Shown in pieces: positions 13,684 to 21,082 of a stretch of DNA of 21,134 nucleotides (position 1 is its first letter; every line of letters starts with the position of its first letter). Source of the DNA: an uncultured Acetatifactor sp. (GTDB lineage Bacteria > Bacillota > Clostridia > Lachnospirales > Lachnospiraceae); assembly GCA_910588225.1 (NCBI GenBank), contig CAJUQT010000058.1:1-21134 (forward strand). The letters are read 5' to 3'. The translations under genes were made by a program, and so were the position numbers. The notes beneath the pieces were generated by a model, which was given only the letters and a program-made list of their open reading frames with translations, was not told where the DNA came from and did no database searches.

Positions 13684-13726
13684 GCCCCCGCAAACCATAA
13701 CAGGAACTGCCACGGTTCATGGGGGC
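13684..13726. other. GC-rich inverted repeat in the 323-base gap before the sugar operon
   Basis: GCCCCC (13684-13689) pairs with GGGGGC (13721-13726), and AACC (13693-13696) pairs with GGTT (13714-13717) inside it, across a 3x3 internal loop. Neither side has a proper U-run. A TATAAT at 13648-13653 on the plus strand precedes it, and a second hairpin (TGCAGG 13743-13748 with CCTGCA 13767-13772, then AATATTTCATTTTC) follows. The gap between 13466 and 13788 holds this structure, the operon promoter, operator and direct repeats, and no convincing gene. It could be a holB terminator region or a small plus-strand RNA. Confidence 0.35.
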
Positions 13727-13788
13727 GGACTTTCTATATCTCTGCAGGCATTCTGTTCTGTTCTGTCCTGCAAATATTTCATTTTCTC

Positions 13789-14781
13789 TCAGCTGTTCTC
13801 CTGTATCGTCAACATGAGAAGTTCCATAACCAGCTCAAAATTGACATTGGAATCCAGACGCTTCTTCGCTGTATCCAGTGCATTTATAATATTCTCAATT
13901 CCTTCATAGCTGCTGCGCTGAGCCGTTCTGCGCAAAGCCTGAATTTCCTCCTTAAAAATCAGATGATTGATATCGCTGGTGGCCTTAAACAAAAGGGCAT
14001 CTCTGTACCAGATAGCACAGATATCCAGATAATCATTAATTTTCATCTTGTATTCCGTTATTTTTTTAACGGCCGTAATAATTTCATTCAGCTCCATGTC
14101 CTGTATGTATTTTAACAGCGACAGTGCTTCCGTTTTGATATTCTCAAAATCTTCGCTGGTGGCCAGAGCCTTTGCTTTTCCCACATTGCCTCTGGCAAAA
14201 GCGGCACACACCTCTGCCTTATAATCCGGCACCTGCAGCTGTGTACAGAGATACTGCTTCACCAGACTGTCAGGCACAGGTTTCATATTCAGCACCACGC
14301 AGCGACTGAGTATGGTAGGCAGAAGTGCATTCACATTGGAAACCATCAGAAGAATCACCACATATTCCGGCGGTTCCTCCAGTGTCTTCAAAAGCGCATT
14401 CTGTGCCTGCACCGTCATTTTCTCTGCCTCGTTTATCAGATAAACCTTCCGCGGGCTGCTGTACGGCTTAATGGCCACACTGCCATTCACCTGTTCCCGG
14501 ATGTCATCCACACTGATGGAATTCGGTTTCTCATGTACCACCCAAATTATATCCGGATGATTGCCTGACAGGGCCTGCCTGCAGGAATGGCACTCCTGGC
14601 AGGGCTCCGTTCCCTCTTCCTCACATTGCAGTGCCATGGCAAACACCCTGGCGATAAATTCCTTACCGGAAGATTTCTCCCCATTAATAATATAGGCATG
14701 GGACACCTTACCTGTGGAAAGCGCGCTGCATAAATGCTCCTTTATCTGTTCCTGTCCGATAATATCCTGAAATCCCGCCAT
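13789..14781 (-). CDS. holB: DNA polymerase III subunit delta'
   Basis: HolB is part of the clamp-loader complex that places the beta sliding clamp on DNA during replication. The 330-aa product begins MAGFQDIIGQEQIKEHLCSA and has SHAYIINGEKSSGKE (27-41), a Walker A-like loop with Glu in place of the usual Ser/Thr after GK, in keeping with the catalytically inactive delta prime subunits. A zinc-binding C4 set follows (Cys53, Cys61, Cys64, Cys67), then KVYLINEAEKMTVQAQNALLKTLEEPP and a TILSRC motif. The length fits the family. It follows yaaR as in Bacillus, but its usual downstream neighbour ricT is now beyond the sugar operon. Confidence 0.93.
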   Translation of the reverse strand: MAGFQDIIGQEQIKEHLCSALSTGKVSHAYIINGEKSSGKEFIARVFAMALQCEEEGTEPCQECHSCRQALSGNHPDIIWVVHEKPNSISVDDIREQVNGSVAIKPYSSPRKVYLINEAEKMTVQAQNALLKTLEEPPEYVVILLMVSNVNALLPTILSRCVVLNMKPVPDSLVKQYLCTQLQVPDYKAEVCAAFARGNVGKAKALATSEDFENIKTEALSLLKYIQDMELNEIITAVKKITEYKMKINDYLDICAIWYRDALLFKATSDINHLIFKEEIQALRRTAQRSSYEGIENIINALDTAKKRLDSNVNFELVMELLMLTIQENS

Positions 14782-14916
14782 ACTGCCACCAACCCCTCTT
14801 TTTGTATTTTACAAGCTCTCTTTGACATACCTGCCTGAACCCTGAATTTTTTATATCCGTTCCATTGACGCCTGTCTTCTCCCACACTGCTTCGACTTTT
14901 CCCGACCTTTTATGCC

Positions 14917-15357
14917 TCAGGTAAATATATCCAACAGCAACCCTCTGATTTCCCCTATCTTATTCAGAATCGCCAGATTATCCTTCTCATCCTTCATCAG
15001 TTCCTGAGCCAGCTGATCGAGGTTCTCATCAATCAGACGGATAATACCATACACCCGATGCCGCCCACGTCTGTCGAGAAAGTTCTCTCTGGAAAAAGAG
15101 TGGGAATGACTTACGACTTCATTCATAAATTCCTTCACCAGCCCTCGATAATGTCTCATATCCTTGACATCCCGACGTTTCGCCAGCCGCTCCCCCTGCA
15201 TGGTAATCTCTTCCATAAGCGTCTGCAGCCTGGCCTGCAGCTCTGCTCCCTCCACGTGACTGGCAAGCATGAATTTAAAGCTGCCGTCGGTCGGCTGTGT
15301 GTTCTGTACCTGCTCCACCGGCGCGGTCTGATTTACCTGCCCCACCTTAATTTCCAT
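14917..15357 (-). CDS. yaaR: YaaR family protein (DUF327)
   Basis: This 146-aa, mostly helical, protein has a polar N-terminus (MEIKVGQVNQTAPVEQVQNT), then SFKFMLASHVEGAELQARLQ, LAKRRDVKDMRHYRGLVKEF and SFSRENFLDRRGRHRVYGII, ending in a long helix. The RDVKD...YK/RxLVKEFMxE and RGRHRVYxIIRxID patterns are typical of the YaaR/DUF327 family encoded next to holB in Firmicutes. The function is unknown. The start directly abuts the stop of a 35-codon ORF (TAAATG), suggesting coupled translation. A 135-base gap to holB shows no clear gene. Confidence 0.88.
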   Translation of the reverse strand: MEIKVGQVNQTAPVEQVQNTQPTDGSFKFMLASHVEGAELQARLQTLMEEITMQGERLAKRRDVKDMRHYRGLVKEFMNEVVSHSHSFSRENFLDRRGRHRVYGIIRLIDENLDQLAQELMKDEKDNLAILNKIGEIRGLLLDIFT

Positions 15358-15465
15358 TTAACTGTCTCCCGCATTCTGTTTTGTACGCGTTTCCTTCTCT
15401 GCATCCATTGCATTTGACTTGCCTTTTATACCCATTCGGCCTCTTCCCAGCTTGAATAAGGTCAT
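15358..15465 (-). CDS. 35-aa ORF exactly bridging pyk and yaaR
   Basis: The ATG overlaps the pyk stop (ATGA), and the TAA is followed immediately by the yaaR ATG, so the ORF fills the gap with no spare bases. It encodes a basic, polar peptide starting MTLFKLGRGRMGIKGKSN and ending TRTKQNAGDS. An internal ATG at codon 11 has GAAGAGG just upstream and would give 25 aa. No family is recognised. The junction geometry is typical of translationally coupled operon genes, but chance cannot be excluded. Confidence 0.45.
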   Translation of the reverse strand: MTLFKLGRGRMGIKGKSNAMDAEKETRTKQNAGDS

Positions 15466-16877
15466 TTTACAGTTACCACATGTATCATGTTTGTAGTTCC
15501 TGCAATTCCCAGAGGGACACCTGCCGTAATCACCACTATGTCGCCGGATTTCACATATCCTGCCTTCGTCGCCTCTGATACCGCATCTGCGAACAGTTCT
15601 TCTGCGCTGTCTTTCTGCGCAAGCATCAGCGGCTTCACTCCCCACAATAAGTTCAGCTGTCTGCAAACCTTTTCCCTCACCGTGCAGCCGATAATCGGAC
15701 TTTCCGGCTTGAACCGTGAAATAGCTTCAGCCGTAAAGCCGGACAAAGTAACTGTGATAATCGCTGCAGCCCGCAGGTCCCTGGCGGCAGTACAGGTGGC
15801 ATAGGCAATGGCCGTGGTAATATCTGTCTCTTCCTGCTGCTCTCCCCTCCCCATTCTGGAACCATAGTTAATATCTTTTTCGGCGCCTTCCGCAATTTTC
15901 GCCATGGTTTTTACTGCTTCCACAGGATATTTTCCCGCTGCGCTCTCTCCGGAAAGCATGATGGCCGTCGTACCGTCATAAATGGCATTGGCAATGTCTG
16001 TTGCCTCTGCCCTGGTGGGCCTTGGATTCTTAATCATGGATTCCAGCATCTGGGTGGCTGTAATTACATGTTTACCGCAGGCATTCGCCAGATGAATCAT
16101 TTTCTTCTGCAGAACCGGCACCTCTTCCAGCGGAATCTCCACGCCCATGTCCCCTCTGGCCACCATAATGCCGTCGGACACCTCCAGAATCTCCTCCAGA
16201 TTCTGAATTCCCTGCATATTTTCTATTTTAGCAATAATTTTCATGTCACAATCATGCTCTGCCAGAATTTTGCGCACTTCCAGAATGTCTTCCCGACATC
16301 TGACAAAAGAAGCAGCCAGCAAATCATAGCCCATTTCAATTCCAAACAGAATGTCCTGCAAATCCACTTCGCTGATATACGGCATAGACAGAACCGCTCC
16401 CGGCACATTAACTCCCTTATGATTGGAAACATATCCACCATTTACTACACGGCAGACAATTTCTTCTCCCTGAATCCGCTCCACTGTCATTTCGATGAGA
16501 CCATCATCAATGAGAATGGTCGTCCCCTTTTTGATATCATTCTTCAGATTCTTATAGGAAATAGAGGCTTTCTGTGCCGTTCCTAATATTTCATCCGTGG
16601 TAAGCACAAACTCATGCCCGGATATCAGCTCTACTCTTCCTCCTTCAAAATCCCGGAGCCTGATTTCCGGCCCCTTCGTATCCAACATGGTTGCCACAGG
16701 CAGGCCCAGCTCATCACGGACCTGCTTGACTCGTTCGAACTTTACCTTCTGTTCTTCATGTGTGCCATGTGAAAAATTAAACCGTGCCACATTCATTCCT
16801 GCCAGCATCAGCTCTCGCAGACGCTCCACACTGTCACTTGCCGGTCCAATAGTACATATTATCTTCGTTTTTCTCAT
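15462..16877 (-). CDS. pyk: Pyruvate kinase
   Basis: Pyruvate kinase makes pyruvate and ATP from phosphoenolpyruvate and ADP, the last step of glycolysis. The 471-aa product has the N-terminal RKTKIICTIGPASDS, NVARFNFSHGTHEE, the catalytic KIENMQG region, the metal-binding VARGDMGVEIPLEEVP and TATQMLESMIKNPRPTRAE. The normal alpha/beta C-terminal allosteric domain is present; there is no extra PEP-utiliser-like domain as in Bacillus Pyk. The start has AGAGGAG 7 bases upstream. It lies 4 bases after the decarboxylase gene and overlaps the 35-aa ORF. Pyk is not part of the classical yaaO-yaaR cluster, so its place here is a lineage-specific arrangement. Confidence 0.96.
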   Translation of the reverse strand: MRKTKIICTIGPASDSVERLRELMLAGMNVARFNFSHGTHEEQKVKFERVKQVRDELGLPVATMLDTKGPEIRLRDFEGGRVELISGHEFVLTTDEILGTAQKASISYKNLKNDIKKGTTILIDDGLIEMTVERIQGEEIVCRVVNGGYVSNHKGVNVPGAVLSMPYISEVDLQDILFGIEMGYDLLAASFVRCREDILEVRKILAEHDCDMKIIAKIENMQGIQNLEEILEVSDGIMVARGDMGVEIPLEEVPVLQKKMIHLANACGKHVITATQMLESMIKNPRPTRAEATDIANAIYDGTTAIMLSGESAAGKYPVEAVKTMAKIAEGAEKDINYGSRMGRGEQQEETDITTAIAYATCTAARDLRAAAIITVTLSGFTAEAISRFKPESPIIGCTVREKVCRQLNLLWGVKPLMLAQKDSAEELFADAVSEATKAGYVKSGDIVVITAGVPLGIAGTTNMIHVVTVK

Positions 16878-16881
16878 TCTT

Positions 16882-18360
16882 TTACTCCTCTTTATTTCTT
16901 TTGCTGCATACCTCCGCGTTTTCCTGCAATATCTTTATACTTATCTCCTGCAGTGCACCACTTTCGTCTCTCCTTGTCCTTATTCCCTGTACGTTTAATC
17001 CCTGTGACACAGCCTCCCAAATTTCCCGGCAATGCGTTTCTCTCACCTGCTCTCCAGGTATCAGCAGCGGAATCCCCGGCGGATACAGATTGACAAATTC
17101 AGAGGTATATCTCCCCACACTTTCTGTCAAAAGAATTTCCTCTGCCGGCATCTCCCAGGCTTCTGCCAGAGAAATCTTCTCCTGTGGTATCTCCCAGGCC
17201 TCTGGCAGGGAAGTCTTCTCCGGCGGCTTCTCTCCTGTCCCTGCATAAGAAAGTTTCCTGTCTATTTCCAGCAAAGCTTCGGTCATACGATTATAAGCTT
17301 CTGAACCATCATTTATGGTAAACATGGCCAGTACAAAGTCTATAGAAGCCATTTCTGTCTGCAGCCCATACTGTTTCAGCAGAATATCATATAGTGCTTT
17401 TCCCGTCAGAACCGTTCCTCTCACAGAAATTACAAGTTTGCCTATATCCTGTCTTTCTCTCTTTCCAATCAGAATTTTCAGGCTTCTACATTCCGACAGC
17501 TTTTCTGTCATTCTTTCATAAAAATGTTGAAATTTCGCAAAGGCATTATTATTCACCTTATCCATATATTGCAATGCATTATCAATGCTTGCCATCAATG
17601 GATAAGATGGACTGCTGGTCTGATAAATCTGAAGAAATCGCCTGAGCAGGCTGCGGTCAATGCGTTCTCCATTTACATGAAGCAACCCGGTCTGTGTCAG
17701 GGCCGGAAGCGTCTTATGCATACTGTGAATCACCAAATCTGCACCGGCCTGACAACTATTCCGTCGGCTCCCCTCTGCCAGTCCTAAGTGCGCACCATGC
17801 GCTTCATCCACAATCAAAGGAATTCCTTTTTCATGAACTACTCCAGCGATTTCCGCAATATCTGCAACTCTGCCCTCATAAGTAGGAGATACAATCAAAA
17901 CTGCATTCGTCTCCGTTGTCCTCTCCAAAGCCTCCCGAACCTGCAAAGGCGTTACGGCATCTACGATACCATATTCCGCCAATATACTCGGATAAAGGAA
18001 TTCCGTCTGCAAATGTCGCAGATAAGCTGCATGATATGCCGATTTATGACAATTTCGAGCCATCAGAATACACCCCCCAAAAGGGACTGCAGCACTGACA
18101 GCACTGAGGATTCCTCCTGTACTCCCATTGACCAGGTAATAGCTTTCCTCCGCTCCATAAAGCCGGGCTGCTTCTCTCTGCAATTCAAGAAGAATTCCTT
18201 CCGGCTGATGTAGATTATCAAAATCTTCTATTTCTGTAATATCAATTTCATACAGTTCTTCAGGAAGCATCCCCCAGCCTTGCCGTTTATGTCCAGGCAT
18301 ATGATAAGGATATATCCCTTTTTTGTTATATTGAGACAACTTTTCAAATAAATGCTCCAC
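16882..18360 (-). CDS. Orn/Lys/Arg decarboxylase-like PLP enzyme (YaaO type)
   Basis: This 492-aa fold-type I PLP enzyme belongs to the Orn/Lys/Arg decarboxylase group, like Bacillus YaaO and SpeA. It has PYHMPGHKR near the N-terminus, NGSTGGILSAV, the cofactor-binding DEAHGAHLG (about 185-193) and SMHKTLPALTQTG with the PLP lysine at about residue 216. It probably decarboxylates arginine, lysine or ornithine to a polyamine precursor; which one cannot be read from sequence. GTG at 18360 is proposed as start because it follows the HD-gene stop by 2 bases and has GAGGG upstream; an ATG at 18438 would overlap the HD gene by 76 bases. A 13-residue internal duplication precedes the C-terminal domain. 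Confidence 0.85.
   Translation of the reverse strand: MEHLFEKLSQYNKKGIYPYHMPGHKRQGWGMLPEELYEIDITEIEDFDNLHQPEGILLELQREAARLYGAEESYYLVNGSTGGILSAVSAAVPFGGCILMARNCHKSAYHAAYLRHLQTEFLYPSILAEYGIVDAVTPLQVREALERTTETNAVLIVSPTYEGRVADIAEIAGVVHEKGIPLIVDEAHGAHLGLAEGSRRNSCQAGADLVIHSMHKTLPALTQTGLLHVNGERIDRSLLRRFLQIYQTSSPSYPLMASIDNALQYMDKVNNNAFAKFQHFYERMTEKLSECRSLKILIGKRERQDIGKLVISVRGTVLTGKALYDILLKQYGLQTEMASIDFVLAMFTINDGSEAYNRMTEALLEIDRKLSYAGTGEKPPEKTSLPEAWEIPQEKISLAEAWEMPAEEILLTESVGRYTSEFVNLYPPGIPLLIPGEQVRETHCREIWEAVSQGLNVQGIRTRRDESGALQEISIKILQENAEVCSKRNKEE
17140..17217 (-). repeat. 39-bp tandem duplication inside the decarboxylase gene
   Basis: Two in-frame copies of a 39-base unit encode EKISLAEAWEMPA and EKTSLPEAWEIPQ, with a weaker third copy (EEILLTESVGRYT) next to them. 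TCTCCCAGGC recurs exactly 39 bases apart at 17151 and 17190. The insert lies at the junction between the PLP domain and the C-terminal domain. Confidence 0.8.
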
Positions 18361-18362
18361 CT

Positions 18363-18962
18363 TCAGTCTTCCCTCAGCTTTTGAAGTACAATCCCATGTC
18401 CTCTGTGCATATGCAAAGTCTCCATCAGAGAACACCATTTATCCGCCGCCGTAACAATCCATGCCTCTCTGCATGTCGGCGGCACAACTGTCAGAGGCCA
18501 CATATGCCTTCTTATAATATTCCTTTCCTTCTCTGTCAGCTCATATTCCCTGGAAGCATTCCGCAATGCCACGCCTGGATGATAGAAGCCATGTAATTTA
18601 TGAGGATTCACCTCGTCGGGAATATGCCAGTCATAAAGGAAATAGTCATGAAGCAATGCACCTCTTATCAGTTCTCTTCTGCTGCAGGGAATGTGCAGAC
18701 TCTCACTTAACGCGATACTATACCTGGCCACATTCATTACATGAGCATTGACAGTCACATTACCATGCTGAATATAACTTTTCATTCGTCTGAAATTTCC
18801 TGATTCAAGAATGTCCGCCGCATTTGTCCTGATCTGCCGCTGGCGTTCCCGAAAGTGTTCCATTTTTTTTTGCCATCGTCTCGCTTGCCTTACTGTACGC
18901 TGTTTTCCATTTCTTTCCGTCATTTCCTGTTTCATATTCCCTGTCCCTGAGTTTTTGTCCAT
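18363..18962 (-). CDS. HD-domain protein (putative phosphohydrolase)
   Basis: This protein of up to 199 aa has a very basic N-terminal part (QARRWQKKMEHFRERQRQIR) followed by an HD domain. The metal-ligand candidates are the His in VNAHVMNVARY, HD in GALLHDYFLYDWH, the His in IIRRHMWPLT and the Asp in TAADKWCSLME. HD proteins usually hydrolyse phosphoester bonds in nucleotides or nucleic acids; the substrate here is unknown. ATG at 18962 lacks a ribosome binding site; ATG at 18935 (codon 10) has AGGGACAGGGAAT before it and may be the true start. The stop is 2 bases before the likely start of the decarboxylase gene. Confidence 0.85.
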   Translation of the reverse strand: MDKNSGTGNMKQEMTERNGKQRTVRQARRWQKKMEHFRERQRQIRTNAADILESGNFRRMKSYIQHGNVTVNAHVMNVARYSIALSESLHIPCSRRELIRGALLHDYFLYDWHIPDEVNPHKLHGFYHPGVALRNASREYELTEKERNIIRRHMWPLTVVPPTCREAWIVTAADKWCSLMETLHMHRGHGIVLQKLRED

Positions 18963-19032
18963 ATCTTATGATACATCTTTATTCTGCTGCTCTTCCAGCA
19001 TATGCTTCCTCAGGAAGAGATTATCCGGCTGG

Positions 19033-20838
19033 TCATTCAACCGGTGCTTCCTCAGGAGGCTGCTGATCGCTCGGTGTTTCGACCGGTACCTCTGCTGGCG
19101 GCTGCTGGTCAACCGGCGTTTCGACCGGTGCCTCTGCTGGCGGCTGCTGGTCGACCGGCGTTTCGACCGGTGCCTCTGCTGGCGGCTGCTGGTCCGGCGG
19201 AGGGTTCTCTCCTACTCCCTGCTCACCGCCTTCTTCCGGCACTACTGTTTCTGGTGTCGGCGGTGCCTGTATCCCAATATAAGGTGCTCCTCCATAGTAA
19301 TAACAGATAACCGGGAATCCTTCTGACACATACTGGTAGATCTGTCCAGCCATATCCGGAGGAAGATTAATACAGCCATGAGAACCGCTGGTCATAAATA
19401 TCTGTCCTCCGAATGCCCCTCTCCAGTTGGCATCATGCATACCATAATTTCCATAAAAAGGCATCCAATAGCTTACCGGCGTCCGATAAGTTGCACCTTT
19501 CAATACCGCATTCCGTGTCTTATAGGTAAGGCCAAATATACCTTCCGGTGTCACACAATCATATGTGGAAACCATGGTTCCCGATACGAAGTCTGTCTCC
19601 AATACAATATTTCCGTCCTGGTACAGATAGAGATGCTGATTACTCAAATCTGCTTCCACATAGGAATTTCCAATATCATTGGCTCCCTTCTGCATTGCCG
19701 TAATACTATATTGAGGTTCCTTTTTCATGGTACTGCCCTGATAAATAAGGTGAATTAATTCCTTTGTTTCCGCCTCAGTATCCGTCTTCCACCCATAATT
19801 CCTGCTGGATAATGTCAGTTCTGTCCCCAATGTAGTTATAAATTTTTTCTTTTTTCCATATGTATCATATTCTGCCGCCTGCTCCTTGACAAATTTCGTA
19901 ACCTGCTCTTCGTCCAGTACTGGTTCTCCGTCTTGCATGTCAATCCATTCTGTCAATTTTTCACGGTCCAGAATAACTTCCGTGCCATTCCAGTCATAAG
20001 TAATACTGGTACTCAGCCATCTGTTTACCTTATCTATGACATTGGTCAGTTTTTTGTCATCTTGCTTGATAAAAGCCTCCTGATAACAGCCCTGTTCTTC
20101 CAGATCAATACTGTCCTTCTTCTCACGGATACCCTCAGATATCAGACGTATCACCTCATTTATATCCATTTCTGTCCCGGCTGTCTCAGGAACAATTTCA
20201 TAATACCCGTCCAGGCCAGGTTTCTGGCTAATATAAGCATCCTTTGCCTTTACCATATTCCGCTTCTTACAGGCATCCCATGACGTCACTATACTCTCCA
20301 GTATATCCTCATCAAAAACAATGTTGCGCTCCAAAAAAATGGCCTTTCCATTTCCTACATACGCCAAAATCCATTTATGGGCATCTTGTTCTTCCAAAAG
20401 CATTTTCACTGCTTCTTCACTGTTTCCATAAGTCAACTGAATATCCGCAGAATTTATTTCTCCTATTATTGCTCCGGATTCCCCCGTTTTATAATTTCGT
20501 CCTGTAATTTTCAATGAATAATCCTGAATTGGAGCATCCAGCAAGGCAGCTGCTTCTCTCACTTCCATGTTGCCGCAGTCGATACCGTTTATGATGGTAT
20601 TTGGTAAAAAATGAGTTTGGTAATATTCCACGCCCTGGCAATAGCCTGCGCATACCGCCACTACAAGTACTAGCATTAAAAGACTGACCGCAATAAGAAC
20701 ATACTTTTTTATTCGCTTTTCAGGAGCCTTTTCTCTCAATTCTTCTCCTGTCTCTTTCCCAGCATTTTCTTTAGAATTCTTTTCCTCCTCTTTCTCCTTT
20801 TTCTCTTCTTTATTTTGACTTTTCATTTTTTCTTTCAT
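19033..20838 (-). CDS. Membrane-anchored L,D-transpeptidase (YkuD) with Pro-rich tail
   Basis: L,D-transpeptidases make 3-3 crosslinks in, or attach proteins to, peptidoglycan outside the cell. The 601-aa product has a charged cytoplasmic N-terminus (about 1-44, Lys/Glu-rich), one membrane helix (YVLIAVSLLMLVLVVAVCAG, about 46-65) and an extracytoplasmic region resembling peptidoglycan-binding PG_binding_4 domains. Next comes a YkuD domain (about 394-516) with the catalytic SHGCINLPP motif, containing His487 and Cys489. The C-terminal 75 residues are Pro-rich with 14-residue repeats. The ATG at 20838 is preferred because GGAG lies 7 bases upstream; an ATG five codons earlier has no such site. 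A promoter with an extended -10 lies about 90 bases upstream. Confidence 0.92.
   Translation of the reverse strand: MKEKMKSQNKEEKKEKEEEKNSKENAGKETGEELREKAPEKRIKKYVLIAVSLLMLVLVVAVCAGYCQGVEYYQTHFLPNTIINGIDCGNMEVREAAALLDAPIQDYSLKITGRNYKTGESGAIIGEINSADIQLTYGNSEEAVKMLLEEQDAHKWILAYVGNGKAIFLERNIVFDEDILESIVTSWDACKKRNMVKAKDAYISQKPGLDGYYEIVPETAGTEMDINEVIRLISEGIREKKDSIDLEEQGCYQEAFIKQDDKKLTNVIDKVNRWLSTSITYDWNGTEVILDREKLTEWIDMQDGEPVLDEEQVTKFVKEQAAEYDTYGKKKKFITTLGTELTLSSRNYGWKTDTEAETKELIHLIYQGSTMKKEPQYSITAMQKGANDIGNSYVEADLSNQHLYLYQDGNIVLETDFVSGTMVSTYDCVTPEGIFGLTYKTRNAVLKGATYRTPVSYWMPFYGNYGMHDANWRGAFGGQIFMTSGSHGCINLPPDMAGQIYQYVSEGFPVICYYYGGAPYIGIQAPPTPETVVPEEGGEQGVGENPPPDQQPPAEAPVETPVDQQPPAEAPVETPVDQQPPAEVPVETPSDQQPPEEAPVE
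19036..19194 (-). repeat. 42-bp tandem repeats encoding the transpeptidase Pro-rich tail
   Basis: Three full units and one partial unit of 14 codons encode DQQPPAEAPVETPV, with minor changes (AEVPVETPS, EEAPVE). The units are nearly identical at DNA level, for example ACCGGTGCCTCTGCTGGCGG recurring every 42 bases on the plus strand, so recent slippage expansion is likely. A related block (CCTGAGGAAGCA) recurs past the stop at about 19006-19017, suggesting that the array once extended further. The probable role is a flexible wall-spanning spacer. Confidence 0.9.
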
Positions 20839-20927
20839 AATTTTACTCCACATTTTTTATGATTAAAATTTTCAGAGGCCACATTATTTGACATTTAACC
20901 GCCCCCTACTCTAAATCACATATGCCT

Positions 20928-20936
20928 ATTATATCA
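20928..20936 (-). promoter_or_regulatory. Extended -10 promoter of the L,D-transpeptidase operon
   Basis: TGATATAAT on the minus strand combines a perfect TATAAT (20933-20928) with the extended -10 TG. The -35 region is T-rich and poor, which the TG could compensate. It lies about 90 bases upstream of the transpeptidase start and just after the terminator downstream of tRNA-Phe. Confidence 0.55.
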
Positions 20937-20947
20937 TACTTCTACAT

Positions 20948-20990
20948 AAAAAAATAGCACTAAAAGGCTTATTTTACACCTTTAAATGCC
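20948..20990 (-). terminator. Terminator downstream of tRNA-Phe
   Basis: The arms GGCATTTAAAGG (20990-20979) and CCTTTTAGTGCT (20967-20956) pair at 11 of 12 positions, including two G-U pairs, and are followed by ATTTTTTT on the minus strand. This fits a Rho-independent terminator for the tRNA-containing transcript. Confidence 0.7.
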
Positions 20991-21070
20991 ATCTTCTTCC
21001 TGTTCATCCATATCATTCCCACAGGATTCTTATCTATTAAATGTATCTCTTGTTTAGTTACTTTATCTCC
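20969..21070 (-). other. Short open frame after tRNA-Phe, possible gene remnant
   Basis: One minus-strand frame between the tRNA and the terminator is open for more than 30 codons, reading KVTKQEIHLIDKNPVGMIW and then MNRKKMAFKGVK before TAA. It reads like protein but has no start codon near its beginning; the first candidates are a GTG and an ATG 17 and 15 codons before the stop. It may be a decayed 3' gene fragment or chance. Confidence 0.2.
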
Positions 21071-21082
21071 TAAAAAAATGAA

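Noticed and set aside
13517..13720. 67-codon minus-strand frame upstream of the regulator
   Set aside because: It covers the operon promoter, the direct repeats and the GC-rich hairpin, has no good ribosome binding site, and has no family features.
4852..13788. Transposon or integrative element carrying the sugar operon
   Set aside because: No transposase, integrase, terminal inverted repeats or clear target duplication could be seen at either edge, so only an insertion relative to the usual gene order is claimed.
19036..19194. CRISPR-like array
   Set aside because: The repeats are contiguous 42-bp coding units without unique spacers and stay in frame with a protein.
18811..19326. Plus-strand frame with repeated RFDRCLCWRLLV units
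   Set aside because: The repeats are the antisense reading of the 42-bp units that encode the Pro-rich tail of the L,D-transpeptidase; no expression signals are seen.
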